Part shown: one piece after another, positions 15,744 through 25,671 of the stretch
Numbering within the stretch: position 1 is the stretch's first letter
Layout of the letters: each line of letters opens with the position of its first letter
NCBI GenBank assembly: GCA_020636545.1
Contig: JACJXS010000010.1
Span: 156,001 to 220,000, forward strand
DNA: 64,000 nt
Origin: Chitinophagales bacterium
GTDB lineage: Bacteria; Bacteroidota; Bacteroidia; Chitinophagales; JADIYW01
Direction: 5' to 3'
Notes under the pieces: model-generated
What the model was told of the DNA's origin: nothing
Databases searched by the model: none
Seen by the model: the letters and a program-made list of their open reading frames with translations, nothing else
Made by a program: the position numbers and the translations under genes

Positions 15744-17090
15744 ATGCTACCTGAAAAAATCCAGCAAAAGCTCCAAAATATTCTTACCGACAAGAATTTT
15801 TCATTTGTTGCTAAAGGAAGCTTTACAACACTACTTACTTTAGGATTTGTTCAAGGATTACGTTTCATATCTGGTATTATCATTGGTAGGTATTATGGTG
15901 CTGACGCATCTGGCAAACTTACTTTAGTAATTACAGTAATGTCTATTGCTGGTATTTTATGCAATTTTGGAATTAAAGATGCTATCCAAAGGCTCATTCC
16001 AGAAAGTAAGGTAAAATACAACAATAAGGCTGCCTATGATTATTTTATTTTAGGTATGCTTTTGATGTGTATCAATTGGTTATTGATAGGAATGGTACTC
16101 TATTTTATTGCACCGTACTTAGCAATATATTGGGATGAACCCAGCTTGACACCACTATTTCGTTGGAGTGCCTTATTTGTATTGCCAGCTGTTTTAGGCG
16201 ATTATTTTTTCTTCAGTTTAAAGGCTGGATTAAAAATTAATACAGCAAATGTTTCTTTAATTATTCCAACAATCCTAAGAGTTGTATTATTAGCCATTGT
16301 AACGATTTACTTCTACAACATTTACAATCCAATATATATGCATTGGGCAACTATGGCTACATTACCTTTTCTATTTAGTATTTATCCAATTTATAAAAAT
16401 TTTTATATTGCATCTAAAAGTGATTTAAGAATTTTTGAAGTTAAAAGGCAACAAATTTTCCCTTTGGCTTTTCCGATGTTCATTACCTATTTTGCGTTTT
16501 TGGTTAATAATAATGCAGATGTTTTTATTTTAAAATCTTTAGGAATTACAACTGCCAATGTAGGTATATATAAAACTGCCAATAATATTGCTTTGATAAG
16601 TGCGACCTTGTTAGTGGCTTTAAATACGACTGTACAACCTAAGATGACACAATTATATTTCAAACACGAATTAGATGAATTGAGAAAGGTTACTCAAAAA
16701 TCAACGAAACTCATCTTCTGGTTAAGCTTGCCTATTTATATTTTACTATTTGGTCTTGCACCTTATATCATGCAAATTTATGGCGATAGTTTTTTACCCG
16801 GTACAATACCTTTAATGATTATGGTTATAGGTCAGCTGGTAAATACAGCAACAGGTCCAGTCGCACAATTACTCAATGCAACAGGCTTTCATAAGCAATT
16901 TACTTACATGTCATTAATGGGAGCTTTCCTGAACATTGGGTTCAATTTCATTTTAATAGTACCCTTTGGAATTATCGGAGCAAGTATTGCTGCAAGTTTA
17001 AGTTTAATCATTTGGAACTTAATTGGCGTTTGGTATATCTACAAAAAATTTGGATTTATCATTGCTTATTTTCCTAAATTTGGAAAATAA
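15744..17090 (+). CDS. Oligosaccharide flippase (Wzx/MurJ-like, MATE superfamily)
   Basis: A polytopic protein of 448 residues with about 12-14 membrane segments. The opening (FVAKGSFTTLLTLGFVQGLRFISG, then IGRYYGADASGKLTL) is characteristic of the polysaccharide_synt family that moves undecaprenyl-linked oligosaccharides across the inner membrane, and TATGPVAQLLNATG near residue 375 is the equivalent helix of the second half. Start set at ATG 15744; a TTG at 15735 is also open. Sugar transferase and Wzi-like genes 4-7 kb away could serve the same exopolysaccharide. Confidence 0.82.
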   Translation: MLPEKIQQKLQNILTDKNFSFVAKGSFTTLLTLGFVQGLRFISGIIIGRYYGADASGKLTLVITVMSIAGILCNFGIKDAIQRLIPESKVKYNNKAAYDYFILGMLLMCINWLLIGMVLYFIAPYLAIYWDEPSLTPLFRWSALFVLPAVLGDYFFFSLKAGLKINTANVSLIIPTILRVVLLAIVTIYFYNIYNPIYMHWATMATLPFLFSIYPIYKNFYIASKSDLRIFEVKRQQIFPLAFPMFITYFAFLVNNNADVFILKSLGITTANVGIYKTANNIALISATLLVALNTTVQPKMTQLYFKHELDELRKVTQKSTKLIFWLSLPIYILLFGLAPYIMQIYGDSFLPGTIPLMIMVIGQLVNTATGPVAQLLNATGFHKQFTYMSLMGAFLNIGFNFILIVPFGIIGASIAASLSLIIWNLIGVWYIYKKFGFIIAYFPKFGK

Positions 17091-17199
17091 AAATTATTAG
17101 CAAAATCTATTCAACCCACTTTAAATAAATGGATATCGCAACGTATAATTTAATCGTCATTCTAACAGCTAAATCTCTTTTGTTGAAACAATAAGAATT

Positions 17200-18690
17200 C
17201 TAAATAGATTTATTCAAAGCATCTACATAAGCCATTGCTGATGCATAAATAACATCGGTATCTGCACCAAAACCATAATAGAATACGCCATCTTTGGATA
17301 TTTGAATATGTACTTTACCTACGTCATTACTTCCGCCAGTTACCGCTTGAACTAAATATTCTTCTAACTTTACAGGAATACCCATAATTTTATCTACGGC
17401 TTTTAATGTGGCATCAACAGGGCCATTTCCTTCTGATTCAGATTGATAGGTTTTGCCATCTCTACTTAATTCTATTTTTGCAACAGATTGATGTTGATTT
17501 CCACATGAGACAGTATGACTTACAACGTGAAACATTCTAGAATCTGCATTAATGCCCATAATTTCTAATAAATCTTGGTCATTAATTTCTTTTTTAGCAT
17601 CTGCTACTTTCAAAAATTCTTGATAAACATTATCTAATTTTTCAGAATCTAAATGATAACCTAATAAATCTAATCTATGCTTCAAAGCTGCTCTACCGCT
17701 TCTGGCTGTCAATAAAATTAAAGATTCAGGAACTCCAACATCTTTTGGGTCAATAATTTCGTAATTCTCTCTATTTTTTAGTACGCCATCTTGATGTATT
17801 CCTGAGGAATGTGCAAAAGCATTTCGTCCAACAATTGCTTTGTTTGGCTGAACTGGCATACGCATCAATCTAGTAATTAGTCTAGAAGTTGGGTAAATGT
17901 TTTTTACATTGATATCAGTATAAAGGTTTAAAGATTCTTTATGCGATTTGATAATCATAGCAACTTCCTCCAAAGAGGTATTTCCGGCACGTTCTCCGAT
18001 ACCATTCATCGTTACCTCCACTTGTCTAGCACCATTTGATAAACCAGCGATTGAATTAGCTGTTGCCAATCCTAAATCATTATGACAATGTACAGAAATA
18101 ATAGCTTTATCAATATTCGGAACATTATTCATTAAGTAAGCAATTTTTGCACCATATTGGTCTGGCGTACAATAGCCTGTGGTATCAGGAATATTAACTA
18201 CTGTTGCACCATTAGCAATAACTGTCTCGACCATTTTTGCTAAGAAAGCTAAATCTGCACGACCAGCATCCTCACAGAAAAATTCGACATCATCAACAAA
18301 ATTTCTAGCATACTTTGCAGCCCAAGCTGCTTTTTCTAAAATATTTTCTCTAGTGGTACGAAGCTTATTTATAATATGAATATCTGAACTTCCAATTCCT
18401 GTATGTATCCTTCCTTTTTTTGCAAATTTCAATGCTTCTGCTGCACATTCTATATCTTTATCTACTGCACGTGTTAATGCACAAATTGTAGGATTACTTA
18501 CATTTTTAGAAATCTCAACAACAGAATTAAAATCTCCAGGTGAAGATATTGGAAAACCTGCTTCTAAAACATCTACACCCAAATTTTCTAAAGCTATTGC
18601 AACTTCAATTTTTTCTACTGTGTTTAATTGACAACCTGGGACTTGCTCTCCGTCTCTAAGTGTAGTGTCAAAAATATATACCTTATCCAT
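17200..18690 (-). CDS. leuA: 2-isopropylmalate synthase
   Basis: Catalyses the first committed step of leucine synthesis from acetyl-CoA and 2-ketoisovalerate. The HMGL-like catalytic barrel has DTTLRDGEQ at residues 9-17, the metal-binding HCH in SVHCHNDLGLA near residue 204, and GIGERAGNTSLEE. The C-terminal third (from about residue 390) is the leucine-sensing regulatory domain with GNGPVDATLKAVD. At 496 residues it matches the long LeuA type. No other leu gene is adjacent. A hairpin terminator lies 28 bases upstream of the start. Confidence 0.94.
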   Translation of the reverse strand: MDKVYIFDTTLRDGEQVPGCQLNTVEKIEVAIALENLGVDVLEAGFPISSPGDFNSVVEISKNVSNPTICALTRAVDKDIECAAEALKFAKKGRIHTGIGSSDIHIINKLRTTRENILEKAAWAAKYARNFVDDVEFFCEDAGRADLAFLAKMVETVIANGATVVNIPDTTGYCTPDQYGAKIAYLMNNVPNIDKAIISVHCHNDLGLATANSIAGLSNGARQVEVTMNGIGERAGNTSLEEVAMIIKSHKESLNLYTDINVKNIYPTSRLITRLMRMPVQPNKAIVGRNAFAHSSGIHQDGVLKNRENYEIIDPKDVGVPESLILLTARSGRAALKHRLDLLGYHLDSEKLDNVYQEFLKVADAKKEINDQDLLEIMGINADSRMFHVVSHTVSCGNQHQSVAKIELSRDGKTYQSESEGNGPVDATLKAVDKIMGIPVKLEEYLVQAVTGGSNDVGKVHIQISKDGVFYYGFGADTDVIYASAMAYVDALNKSI

Positions 18691-18717
18691 AATTCCTTTT
18701 TTCTTTTTCTATATAAA

Positions 18718-18742
18718 AAATCCGATTCTCAAAATCGGATTT
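18718..18742 (-). terminator. Hairpin terminator upstream of leuA
   Basis: AAATCCGATT and AATCGGATTT pair over ten bases around a five-base loop; on the minus strand the second arm runs into a T-rich tract. It should end the outer-membrane barrel transcript. Its closeness to leuA leaves little room for a separate leuA promoter, so read-through or attenuation is possible. Confidence 0.75.
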
Positions 18743-18815
18743 AATTTAAAATATAAAGTTACAAAAACTTTGATGCAATTTTATATATTCTTTGCTTTAA
18801 GAATACTTTAAAATA

Positions 18816-19559
18816 CTATAACCCACATATTGCAATACCAAATTGCAATGGGTACATTTGTGGTCCTTTTCCTTTCTGAAACACTGATGAAATTTGATAA
18901 TTTACATAGACATTAAAAATTCCATAACCTCCACGCACATACACACCATATCTAAACTTGTTTAATCCATCAACTTTAAATTCTTTAAATTTCACATCCC
19001 CTCCAGTACCAGTCGCTGGGTCTTCGCCTTTATATTTCCATTTACTTGCCAATAAGAAACCAAATTTTGCTCCAGCAGCCAATTTCCAAGATGTATTTTT
19101 CTTGTTTGGCTTAGAACGATATCTAAATTCTACTGGAATATCAAAATAAACTAAGCCCAATTTTGATTTTTTAGAACTAACACTATCTCCTAATAATGGA
19201 AAAGATGTAATTGAATCTTTTAAGTGCGTATTGTTCTTCCAAGCAATTCCATTTTTTTTATGAAAGAAATTATCAGTACCAATTCCTGCTCCTGGTGCTA
19301 TGCTAAAATTTGATTTTCCGAACACAACATCATAAGTATAATAAGCATTAAAACTTCTTGACAATGCACTAACTTTTAAATCACTAGGCGTTTTTAGCGT
19401 TTGATTTAAGCCTAATTCTATTAGTACTCTATCTTTTGCTTTATTAATATTTGCTTTTACTTCTGGAGAAACACCACTTGTCGCTGTTACAGTCTGTTCT
19501 TGTGCAAAAGAACTTAAAAAAACAAGTCCTAACAATAGCGTTATAAATACTTTCTGCAT
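18816..19559 (-). CDS. Outer-membrane beta-barrel protein (PorT-like)
   Basis: 247 residues with a signal peptide (MQKVFITLLLGLVFLSSFAQ) and alternating hydrophobic strands through to a final IAICGL. The strand pattern FNAYYTYDVVFGKSNFSIAPGAG, YFDIPVEFRYR and FRYGVYVRGGYG is typical of the small OmpW/PorT-like barrels of Bacteroidota, which often assist T9SS or have unknown roles. No T9SS gene lies in the window. It is transcribed alone. Confidence 0.7.
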   Translation of the reverse strand: MQKVFITLLLGLVFLSSFAQEQTVTATSGVSPEVKANINKAKDRVLIELGLNQTLKTPSDLKVSALSRSFNAYYTYDVVFGKSNFSIAPGAGIGTDNFFHKKNGIAWKNNTHLKDSITSFPLLGDSVSSKKSKLGLVYFDIPVEFRYRSKPNKKNTSWKLAAGAKFGFLLASKWKYKGEDPATGTGGDVKFKEFKVDGLNKFRYGVYVRGGYGIFNVYVNYQISSVFQKGKGPQMYPLQFGIAICGL

Positions 19560-19639
19560 ATTTTTTATTTGATTTGTAAAGTAACAAAAATAAGAATAAT
19601 ATCTAATCTATTGCTACATTTATTATTTTTTATGATTTT

Positions 19640-21358
19640 TTAGAACAACACTGGCAAATCGTAATATCTATTAAAAATATTTGTTTTAAAACTTAGACCA
19701 ATGCTATGGCTTGAAAAATTAGTAAAGTCATTACTAGAACTAGAGTAATTTCTGAACTGAACACCTAATTCAGCTACAAAATTAATTTTAGGATTAATGA
19801 TATAACCAATTCTAAATTCGTTATTAATAATATTATAAGGTGTGCCATTAAACATCTTTACATTCATAGAATTCACAATATCTTTTTCTGCCTTTAGAAT
19901 ATTTCCTCCATTATTTTCAATATTCAGGAAATTGCCTGTAAAATCGTATCCTGCTTGAGTAAAATTAAATTTATAAGAAGTATATAATCTTTTCCATTGA
20001 TAGTTTAAGGTGGCTAAATATTCTCTAAAGTTAGCACCCATACTGTGTGTGATAGACTGATTGTAATTACTATAAGACAACAAACTATCTAAGCCTTGAT
20101 ACATAAAAGGTCGAACTTGATTGAACTCTACTTGTAAGTTCAAATTTGGCACATTACCAACCTCAAAATATTTCATCCCAACTTGAAATGCTGTTTTTCG
20201 CTTTGCCGTATTTTTTTTGCCCCAACTTTGAGCCGCAAATTGCCCATATAAGATAATATTTTTAGGCAGAGTTACTTTGATATTTGTACCATAAACTTTG
20301 TTGATGTTTGGGTTTAATTTCTTTTGAAATGCTCTTACTCCCAAAATTGGATTGATGAAATTATAATCAAAAAATGTATTTCCCTTATCCGTTGTTCTTC
20401 TCCAAGTAATTCCTTCAAAAACACCCAATTGCAACCATTTTGCAGCATCAACACTTAGATAATTAAATGTGGCTAATTTTCTTTGATAACCAAGGGTAAA
20501 ATCAGTACCACGCTTAATGTTATTCAACAATTCGGTATAAATTGTGGTATATTTTATTCGCCATACATTAGTTGTAAATTGTAAATAGGGATAATTAAAA
20601 GAGTTATCCGATAATAATAATGAACGGAAGCCATCTCCAATGAAGTGCTTTCCATTTCCAATTTGCATATTAAATTGTTTTACAGGAGAATAAGACAAAT
20701 AAGCAATCGCACTAGAATAGTCAAAACTATTGTTCGATGTAGGTCTAGTTCTACCTTCTCCAGGAACGGCTGTTGCCGCAACGGAATATAAAGTAATATA
20801 TGATGGGAACTTTACAACATTATTCGTTATTGCAGTATAAAGAGATACTTTTTTTCCTATATCCGCTTTTAATTCAAACCCAACTGTTCTTTGTGAAATA
20901 ATTTTACTAGTATAAAAATCCACACCCATTCCAATATTAATAATTGGATTAATGGCAACATAGAATTTTCTATTTACATATCCTGTATCAGAAGGGACAT
21001 CATTATAGGTTGGCAAATATGGATTTGCAACAATATCTCTACGATATTTTACATAACCATTTTCATCAAACTCTAAGAAATTTTCAAATCCAACTACATT
21101 GACCATTTTGCTAAACCAGTCAGATTTTTGAAGTTTAGTATAATGTATAACCGAATCAGGATATACAAAATCATACACTTCTGAAGCAATATATGGTTTT
21201 ATGGCACTATGAAATGAGGCCTTATCCATTTGGTTCAACTTTTTCTCGAAAGTCAATGATTTCTCTCTATTCAAATAGAGATTTTCTTGTTGTGCAAATA
21301 TTGTAATGCCAAATGCATTAAAATAAAAAATCGCTAATAATATATATCTAAAATGCAT
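19640..21358 (-). CDS. Wzi-like capsule assembly outer-membrane protein
   Basis: The protein has a signal peptide (hydrophobic core ending TIFAQ), an N-terminal helical segment, then many amphipathic strands. NMQIGNGKHFIGDGFRSLLLSDN near residue 235 matches the core motif of the Wzi/capsule-assembly family, outer-membrane barrels that hold or export surface polysaccharide. The start is set at ATG 21358; a GTG nine bases upstream is open. It overlaps the end of the sugar transferase gene by 11 bases, supporting translational coupling in one exopolysaccharide unit. Confidence 0.78.
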   Translation of the reverse strand: MHFRYILLAIFYFNAFGITIFAQQENLYLNREKSLTFEKKLNQMDKASFHSAIKPYIASEVYDFVYPDSVIHYTKLQKSDWFSKMVNVVGFENFLEFDENGYVKYRRDIVANPYLPTYNDVPSDTGYVNRKFYVAINPIINIGMGVDFYTSKIISQRTVGFELKADIGKKVSLYTAITNNVVKFPSYITLYSVAATAVPGEGRTRPTSNNSFDYSSAIAYLSYSPVKQFNMQIGNGKHFIGDGFRSLLLSDNSFNYPYLQFTTNVWRIKYTTIYTELLNNIKRGTDFTLGYQRKLATFNYLSVDAAKWLQLGVFEGITWRRTTDKGNTFFDYNFINPILGVRAFQKKLNPNINKVYGTNIKVTLPKNIILYGQFAAQSWGKKNTAKRKTAFQVGMKYFEVGNVPNLNLQVEFNQVRPFMYQGLDSLLSYSNYNQSITHSMGANFREYLATLNYQWKRLYTSYKFNFTQAGYDFTGNFLNIENNGGNILKAEKDIVNSMNVKMFNGTPYNIINNEFRIGYIINPKINFVAELGVQFRNYSSSSNDFTNFSSHSIGLSFKTNIFNRYYDLPVLF

Positions 21359-22769
21359 TCTCTTCACCTCTTATCAAATTGACAATCGTCATAAAAACTA
21401 TTTTAATATCTAAAGTAAAACTCCAATTCTCAATATACCAAACATCTGCTCTCACTCTATCTTCCATTTTTTGTTTGTTTCGGGTTTCTCCTCTATATCC
21501 GTTCACTTGAGCCCAACCTGTAATTCCCGGTTTTACCAAATGACGCACCATAAATTTATCAATAATTTTTGAATATTCATCTGTATGTTTCAACATGTGT
21601 GGTCTTGGACCAATCACAGACATCTGCCCAAAAAATACATTAATAAATTGTGGAAATTCATCTAAACTAGTTTTTCTAAGAAATGCCCCAATTGGTGTAA
21701 TTCTACTGTCGCCTTTAGTTGCTTGTTTGGCATTTGAATCATCATGAACATACATTGTTCTGAACTTAATTACATCAAAAGTTTGATTTCTAAATCCTGA
21801 ACGTTTTTGTTTGAAAAAAACTGGGCCTTTTGAGGTTAGTTTAATAATCAAGGAGATGATTGGAATCAACCATGACAACACGAATGTAATTATCAAGACT
21901 GAAAATCCAATATCAAAAATTCTTTTTATAACTCTATTGATAAAGTTTTCTAACGGCTCAGGTCTTAAAGTCATTACTGGAATTTGTCCATAATAATCAA
22001 TTTCTATCTTATTTAGATGATGCGACAAGAACCTTGTCATATCTGGCACTATCTTTACACGTATCAAATTCTCATCTCCAAATGAAATTAAATCTTTAAT
22101 TCTTATCTCTTCATTATACGGCAGTGCACAAAAAATTTCATCAATATCATTGCTCAAAGCATAAGCATTTACTTCATCAATAGAACCTAATATATTTTCT
22201 CTTATTTTTAAATTAAATCGTTCAGGTCTATCTTCAAAAAAACCAATAAATTTATAACCATATTCAACTCTACTCTCCAGCATCTTTTTAAAATCTTGAG
22301 CAGATTCTCCAGCTCCAACAATTACAATTCTTCGATTATTAAAACCTCGTGCTCTATAAAAACGAGCCATTTTAATAAATCCAAATCGCCAAATCAAAGT
22401 CAATATAAAAGAGGATAGATAAGTAACCAACAATGCCTCTCTCGATAATTTGAAAGTATTATTAAAGTCTTTAAATATAACGATATAGGAAAAAGCAAAA
22501 ACGACTTGAAAGAAAAATAACCTGAAGATTGATGAAACTAACGTAAAGAAACGTGTATTTCTATACATATCAAAAGTCCCAGAAATTTGTGCTGAAACAA
22601 AATAAATTAGATTTAAGTATAACCACATTTGCAAATACATTTCAGAAAAAATCTGAATAGGTTTGCCCCAAAAGCTCCAAATATGACCTAAAATAATAGA
22701 TAAATTTAGAATCACAATATCACCGATAGAGTGTGCTAAAATAAATATACTAGTCTGTCGCTTTCTCAT
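21348..22769 (-). CDS. Undecaprenyl-phosphate sugar phosphotransferase (WcaJ type)
   Basis: Initiates exopolysaccharide repeat synthesis by moving a hexose-1-phosphate to undecaprenyl phosphate. The N-terminal half has four to five membrane helices and a CoA-binding-like domain (RRIVIVGAGESAQDF). The C-terminal catalytic domain (from about residue 275) carries GPVFFKQKRSGF, IKFRTM, RKTSLDEFPQFINVF, MSVIGPRPH and KPGITGWAQVNG, all diagnostic of polyisoprenyl-phosphate hexose-1-phosphate transferases. It is the first gene of a two-gene unit with the Wzi-like gene and is divergent from recA. Confidence 0.92.
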   Translation of the reverse strand: MRKRQTSIFILAHSIGDIVILNLSIILGHIWSFWGKPIQIFSEMYLQMWLYLNLIYFVSAQISGTFDMYRNTRFFTLVSSIFRLFFFQVVFAFSYIVIFKDFNNTFKLSREALLVTYLSSFILTLIWRFGFIKMARFYRARGFNNRRIVIVGAGESAQDFKKMLESRVEYGYKFIGFFEDRPERFNLKIRENILGSIDEVNAYALSNDIDEIFCALPYNEEIRIKDLISFGDENLIRVKIVPDMTRFLSHHLNKIEIDYYGQIPVMTLRPEPLENFINRVIKRIFDIGFSVLIITFVLSWLIPIISLIIKLTSKGPVFFKQKRSGFRNQTFDVIKFRTMYVHDDSNAKQATKGDSRITPIGAFLRKTSLDEFPQFINVFFGQMSVIGPRPHMLKHTDEYSKIIDKFMVRHLVKPGITGWAQVNGYRGETRNKQKMEDRVRADVWYIENWSFTLDIKIVFMTIVNLIRGEENAF

Positions 22770-22979
22770 TATAAATTACTAAACATTTCCTTAACCAAAA
22801 GGAAAAAATAATATTACGCAAAAATGCATATATTATTATAGAAATGCGGTTAAAATAAAGTTAAATGTACACATTATATTACAATTATACCAACTTACAA
22901 GGATCTGAAGAATATTTCTAAACTTTCAGAAAATTATTGTTATTTTGTGGAAAATAGAAAAATAAAACGTCTATCAATT

Positions 22980-23987
22980 ATGAGCGAAAAAGTAAAAGAT
23001 GAAAACAAATTAAAAGCATTGCAACTTACCTTAGATAAGTTAGATAAGCAATACGGAAAAGGAACTGTAATGAAATTGGGAGACAACAGTATTGTTGAGT
23101 CAGATGTAATTCCTACTGGTTCTTTAGGTTTAGATTTAGCACTTGGTATAGGTGGATTCCCAAGAGGTCGAATTATAGAAATTTATGGTCCTGAAAGTTC
23201 TGGTAAGACAACTATTGCAATTCATGCCATCGCAGAAACACAAAAGCGAGGTGGGATATGTGCCATTATAGATGCGGAACATGCTTTTGATAAAAAATAT
23301 GCTGAAGCATTGGGTGTAGATACGGATAACTTATATATTACTCAGCCTGATGATGGAGAGCAAGCCTTAGACATTGCAGAGCAACTAATCCGTTCTGCTG
23401 CCATTGATTTGGTTGTTATTGACTCAGTAGCTGCATTAGTTCCACGAAGTGAAATTGAAGGCGATATGGGTGATAGCAAAATGGGTTTACATGCTCGATT
23501 AATGTCTCAAGCGATGAGAAAACTAACAGGAGCCATCAACAAAACAAGTTGTTCTTGTATTTTCATCAACCAATTAAGAGATAAAATCGGTGTGATGTTT
23601 GGCAGTCCAGAAACAACAACTGGAGGTAATGCCTTAAAATTTTATGCTTCAATTCGTTTAGACATAAGAAGAACTGGACAGATAAAAGACAAAGACGGCA
23701 ATGTTATTGGCAACCAAACTAAAATAAAAGTTGTCAAAAATAAATTAGCACCACCTTTCAGAACTGCCGAATTTGATATTTTCTTTGGAAAAGGCGTTTC
23801 AAAAGATGGAGAAATTATTGATTTAGGTGCTGATTTAGGTGTTTTACAAAAAAGTGGTTCTTGGTATAGCTACGAAGGACAGAAAGTAGGGCAAGGTAGA
23901 GACCAGGTCAAACAAATCTTAGCAGACAACCCTGCAATGGCTGATGAAATAGAAACTAAAATAAAAGAGAAATTAGCGACGATTTAA
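22980..23987 (+). CDS. recA: Recombinase RecA
   Basis: The DNA strand-exchange ATPase and SOS co-protease. Walker A is GPESSGKTT near residue 65, followed by the MAW region, the L1/L2 loops (SEIEGDMGDSKMG, GSPETTTGGNALKFY) and KNKLAPPFRTAEFDI. I start at ATG 22980 (MSEKVKDENK), giving 335 residues; an open GTG at 22947 would add 11 residues. The C-terminal tail, acidic then lysine-rich, is duplicated at 25270-25377. Confidence 0.97.
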   Translation: MSEKVKDENKLKALQLTLDKLDKQYGKGTVMKLGDNSIVESDVIPTGSLGLDLALGIGGFPRGRIIEIYGPESSGKTTIAIHAIAETQKRGGICAIIDAEHAFDKKYAEALGVDTDNLYITQPDDGEQALDIAEQLIRSAAIDLVVIDSVAALVPRSEIEGDMGDSKMGLHARLMSQAMRKLTGAINKTSCSCIFINQLRDKIGVMFGSPETTTGGNALKFYASIRLDIRRTGQIKDKDGNVIGNQTKIKVVKNKLAPPFRTAEFDIFFGKGVSKDGEIIDLGADLGVLQKSGSWYSYEGQKVGQGRDQVKQILADNPAMADEIETKIKEKLATI

Positions 23988-24102
23988 TTAAAATCTTGCT
24001 AATATAATTTAAGAAATTGGCTATCAGAACAAAACTAAAATAAGAATTCCAATTTCTTATATTTATGCGTTTTGATAGTCATATTTTTTCTAGAGATTTT
24101 AG

Positions 24103-24987
24103 TTACCCTTGCGTTTTTTGTTTCTTTATGTATCTATAAACCACATAAGCAATAATCAGCAACAGTATCATACCTCCTCCGAAAATGATGATTGCTGGTT
24201 TATAGTAATCAATATAAGGTTGAATTGTTTTTGGAACTTTTGGATAATAGTTGATATAGAAATAATCAACAAGTATAGAATCAAATTCCCATCGTTTCAT
24301 TGGCTCACTTGGGGTCAAATCTCCAAAGTCGAAAGAAATAGATGTGCTGGGATTTTCTTTTAAAAAGTCAGTGCCATCTATAGTCAAACTTAATCCGCCG
24401 AAAGATTTCCAAAGCTTGGCTGGAGAAAGCAAGTACTTAAAGGATTTTTTCGTAACTATGTTATTTTCTTGATCCGTAAGTGAACTCGATTCATAGCGAA
24501 TAACTATAGAATGTTCTCCTTTAGTCAAATCAACTTCAAAGTATTGAACATCTTTTTTTTCATAATCTTTTTGGAATACTGGTCAATTAACATATACTCT
24601 GTCCTCTTTAACTTCTATAATTGGCGGACTATACTCCTTCAATCTTCCTTATTTATAAAAAGTCTCTGGAATTTGGAGTATCGCAACAGGTTTCCCATCT
24701 ACCTCTACTGTAAAATTAGATTTATAAAACTCAGCTACAAAAAGTAGTGGAATTTGCTTACCCGACTTGTCCGCTCTGATTCTATAATGCACATCGAAAA
24801 ATGCTTTATCAAAAAATGGGTCAAGGGTAATTTTCAAATCCTCATGTAAAATATCAATTTGTTGGCTACTTATAGTAGATACACCACTTAATAGTTCCAA
24901 ATCAGGCGATGCCATATTTGCTTTTAAATACATCTGAAAACCCAATAGACACACTATTATTAGTAAATATTCCTTTATTCTGTTCAT
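24103..24987 (-). pseudogene. Decayed secreted, membrane-anchored protein with two in-frame stops
   Basis: One continuous minus-strand frame of 295 codons is interrupted by TAA at 24649-24651 and by a TGA at about 24592. Codons on both sides remain protein-like with no frameshift: a signal peptide (MNRIKEYLLIIVCLLGF), a beta-rich region (KITLDPFFDKAFFDVHYRIRA), RLKEYSPPIIEVKEDRVYVN between the stops, then DLTKGEHSIVIRY and a C-terminal membrane helix (about residues 260-285) with a lysine-rich tail. The family is not recognised. The second stop can be explained by one change from TGG. The pieces at 24649-24987 and 24103-24528 should be read as one dead gene, unless stops are read through. Confidence 0.7.
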
Positions 24988-25671
24988 AGTAATATGTTTT
25001 TAATAGTTTTTATTTATAAATTTCTTTATACATTTAAAAGTCAGTATCATCATTTCTTGCAGATTCAAGTTATAGATATAACGCAACAAGATTATTAATT
25101 ACTTATAAATATACTTGATTTATCGTTAAATAATCAAATCTTTTTAATCTGTCATAGAATTTATGATATATCAATACTGTTTTAATTGGTTATGGAAAAT
25201 ATTTTACAAAACAAATATAAATAAGTATTCCCTACATTATCAAATAAAAATGATTAAAGCTGACAAAACTACGAAGGGCAAAAAGTAGTAAACCTAATCA
25301 AACAAATCTTAGCTAACAACCCTGCAATCGTTGATGAAATAGAAACTAAAATAAAAGAGAAATTAGCGACTGCATAATTCTTAAATTCTACAAAATTCTT
25401 ATCCCGTCAATTATTAATGACAAGATTTCTTTGTCCAAGATTCAGCATTAGTTTTAAAAAATAGCAGAATAAATATTTTAATTATTTTTAGTAATTTTTG
25501 CATTATATGGCATTATGTTCAAAAATATTTTAATTATTTTTATAAAATTTCATAATTTATACAATAATTAGTTAAAATTTATTAACTTTTAAAAAATAAA
25601 TTCATAATTTGACTTTCGGTATTTTTAAAAAAATATGCAATATCCTTGCATATAATTAATAACTAAACTTT
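24988..25671. other. Gene-free A+T-rich region with a recA tail copy
   Basis: No complete gene is visible. It contains the second copy of the recA 3' end at 25270-25377 and a 20-base direct repeat (AAATATTTTAATTATTTTTA) at about 25471 and 25523. A one-mismatch promoter box (TATCCTTG) at 25641-25648 precedes the porin gene. Confidence 0.6.
25270..25377 (+). pseudogene. Partial duplicate of the recA 3' end
   Basis: Bases 25298-25370 match recA bases 23908-23980 at 69 of 73 positions, the last 39 without a difference. A further 19-base block (25270-25288) matches 23871-23889 with two differences, and the intervening part is nine bases shorter. The copy stays in the recA frame for 35 codons and its own TAA, reading YEGQKVVNLIKQILANN and then EIETKIKEKLATA, but no start precedes it: an in-frame TGA lies two codons upstream. 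It looks like the leftover 3' end of an earlier recA allele or an attachment-site duplication. Confidence 0.88.

Noticed and set aside
24988..25671. Possible small RNA or riboswitch in the long gap after the pseudogene
   Set aside because: No stable hairpins or known conserved cores; the only structure is the recA-tail repeat and a short A+T-rich direct repeat.
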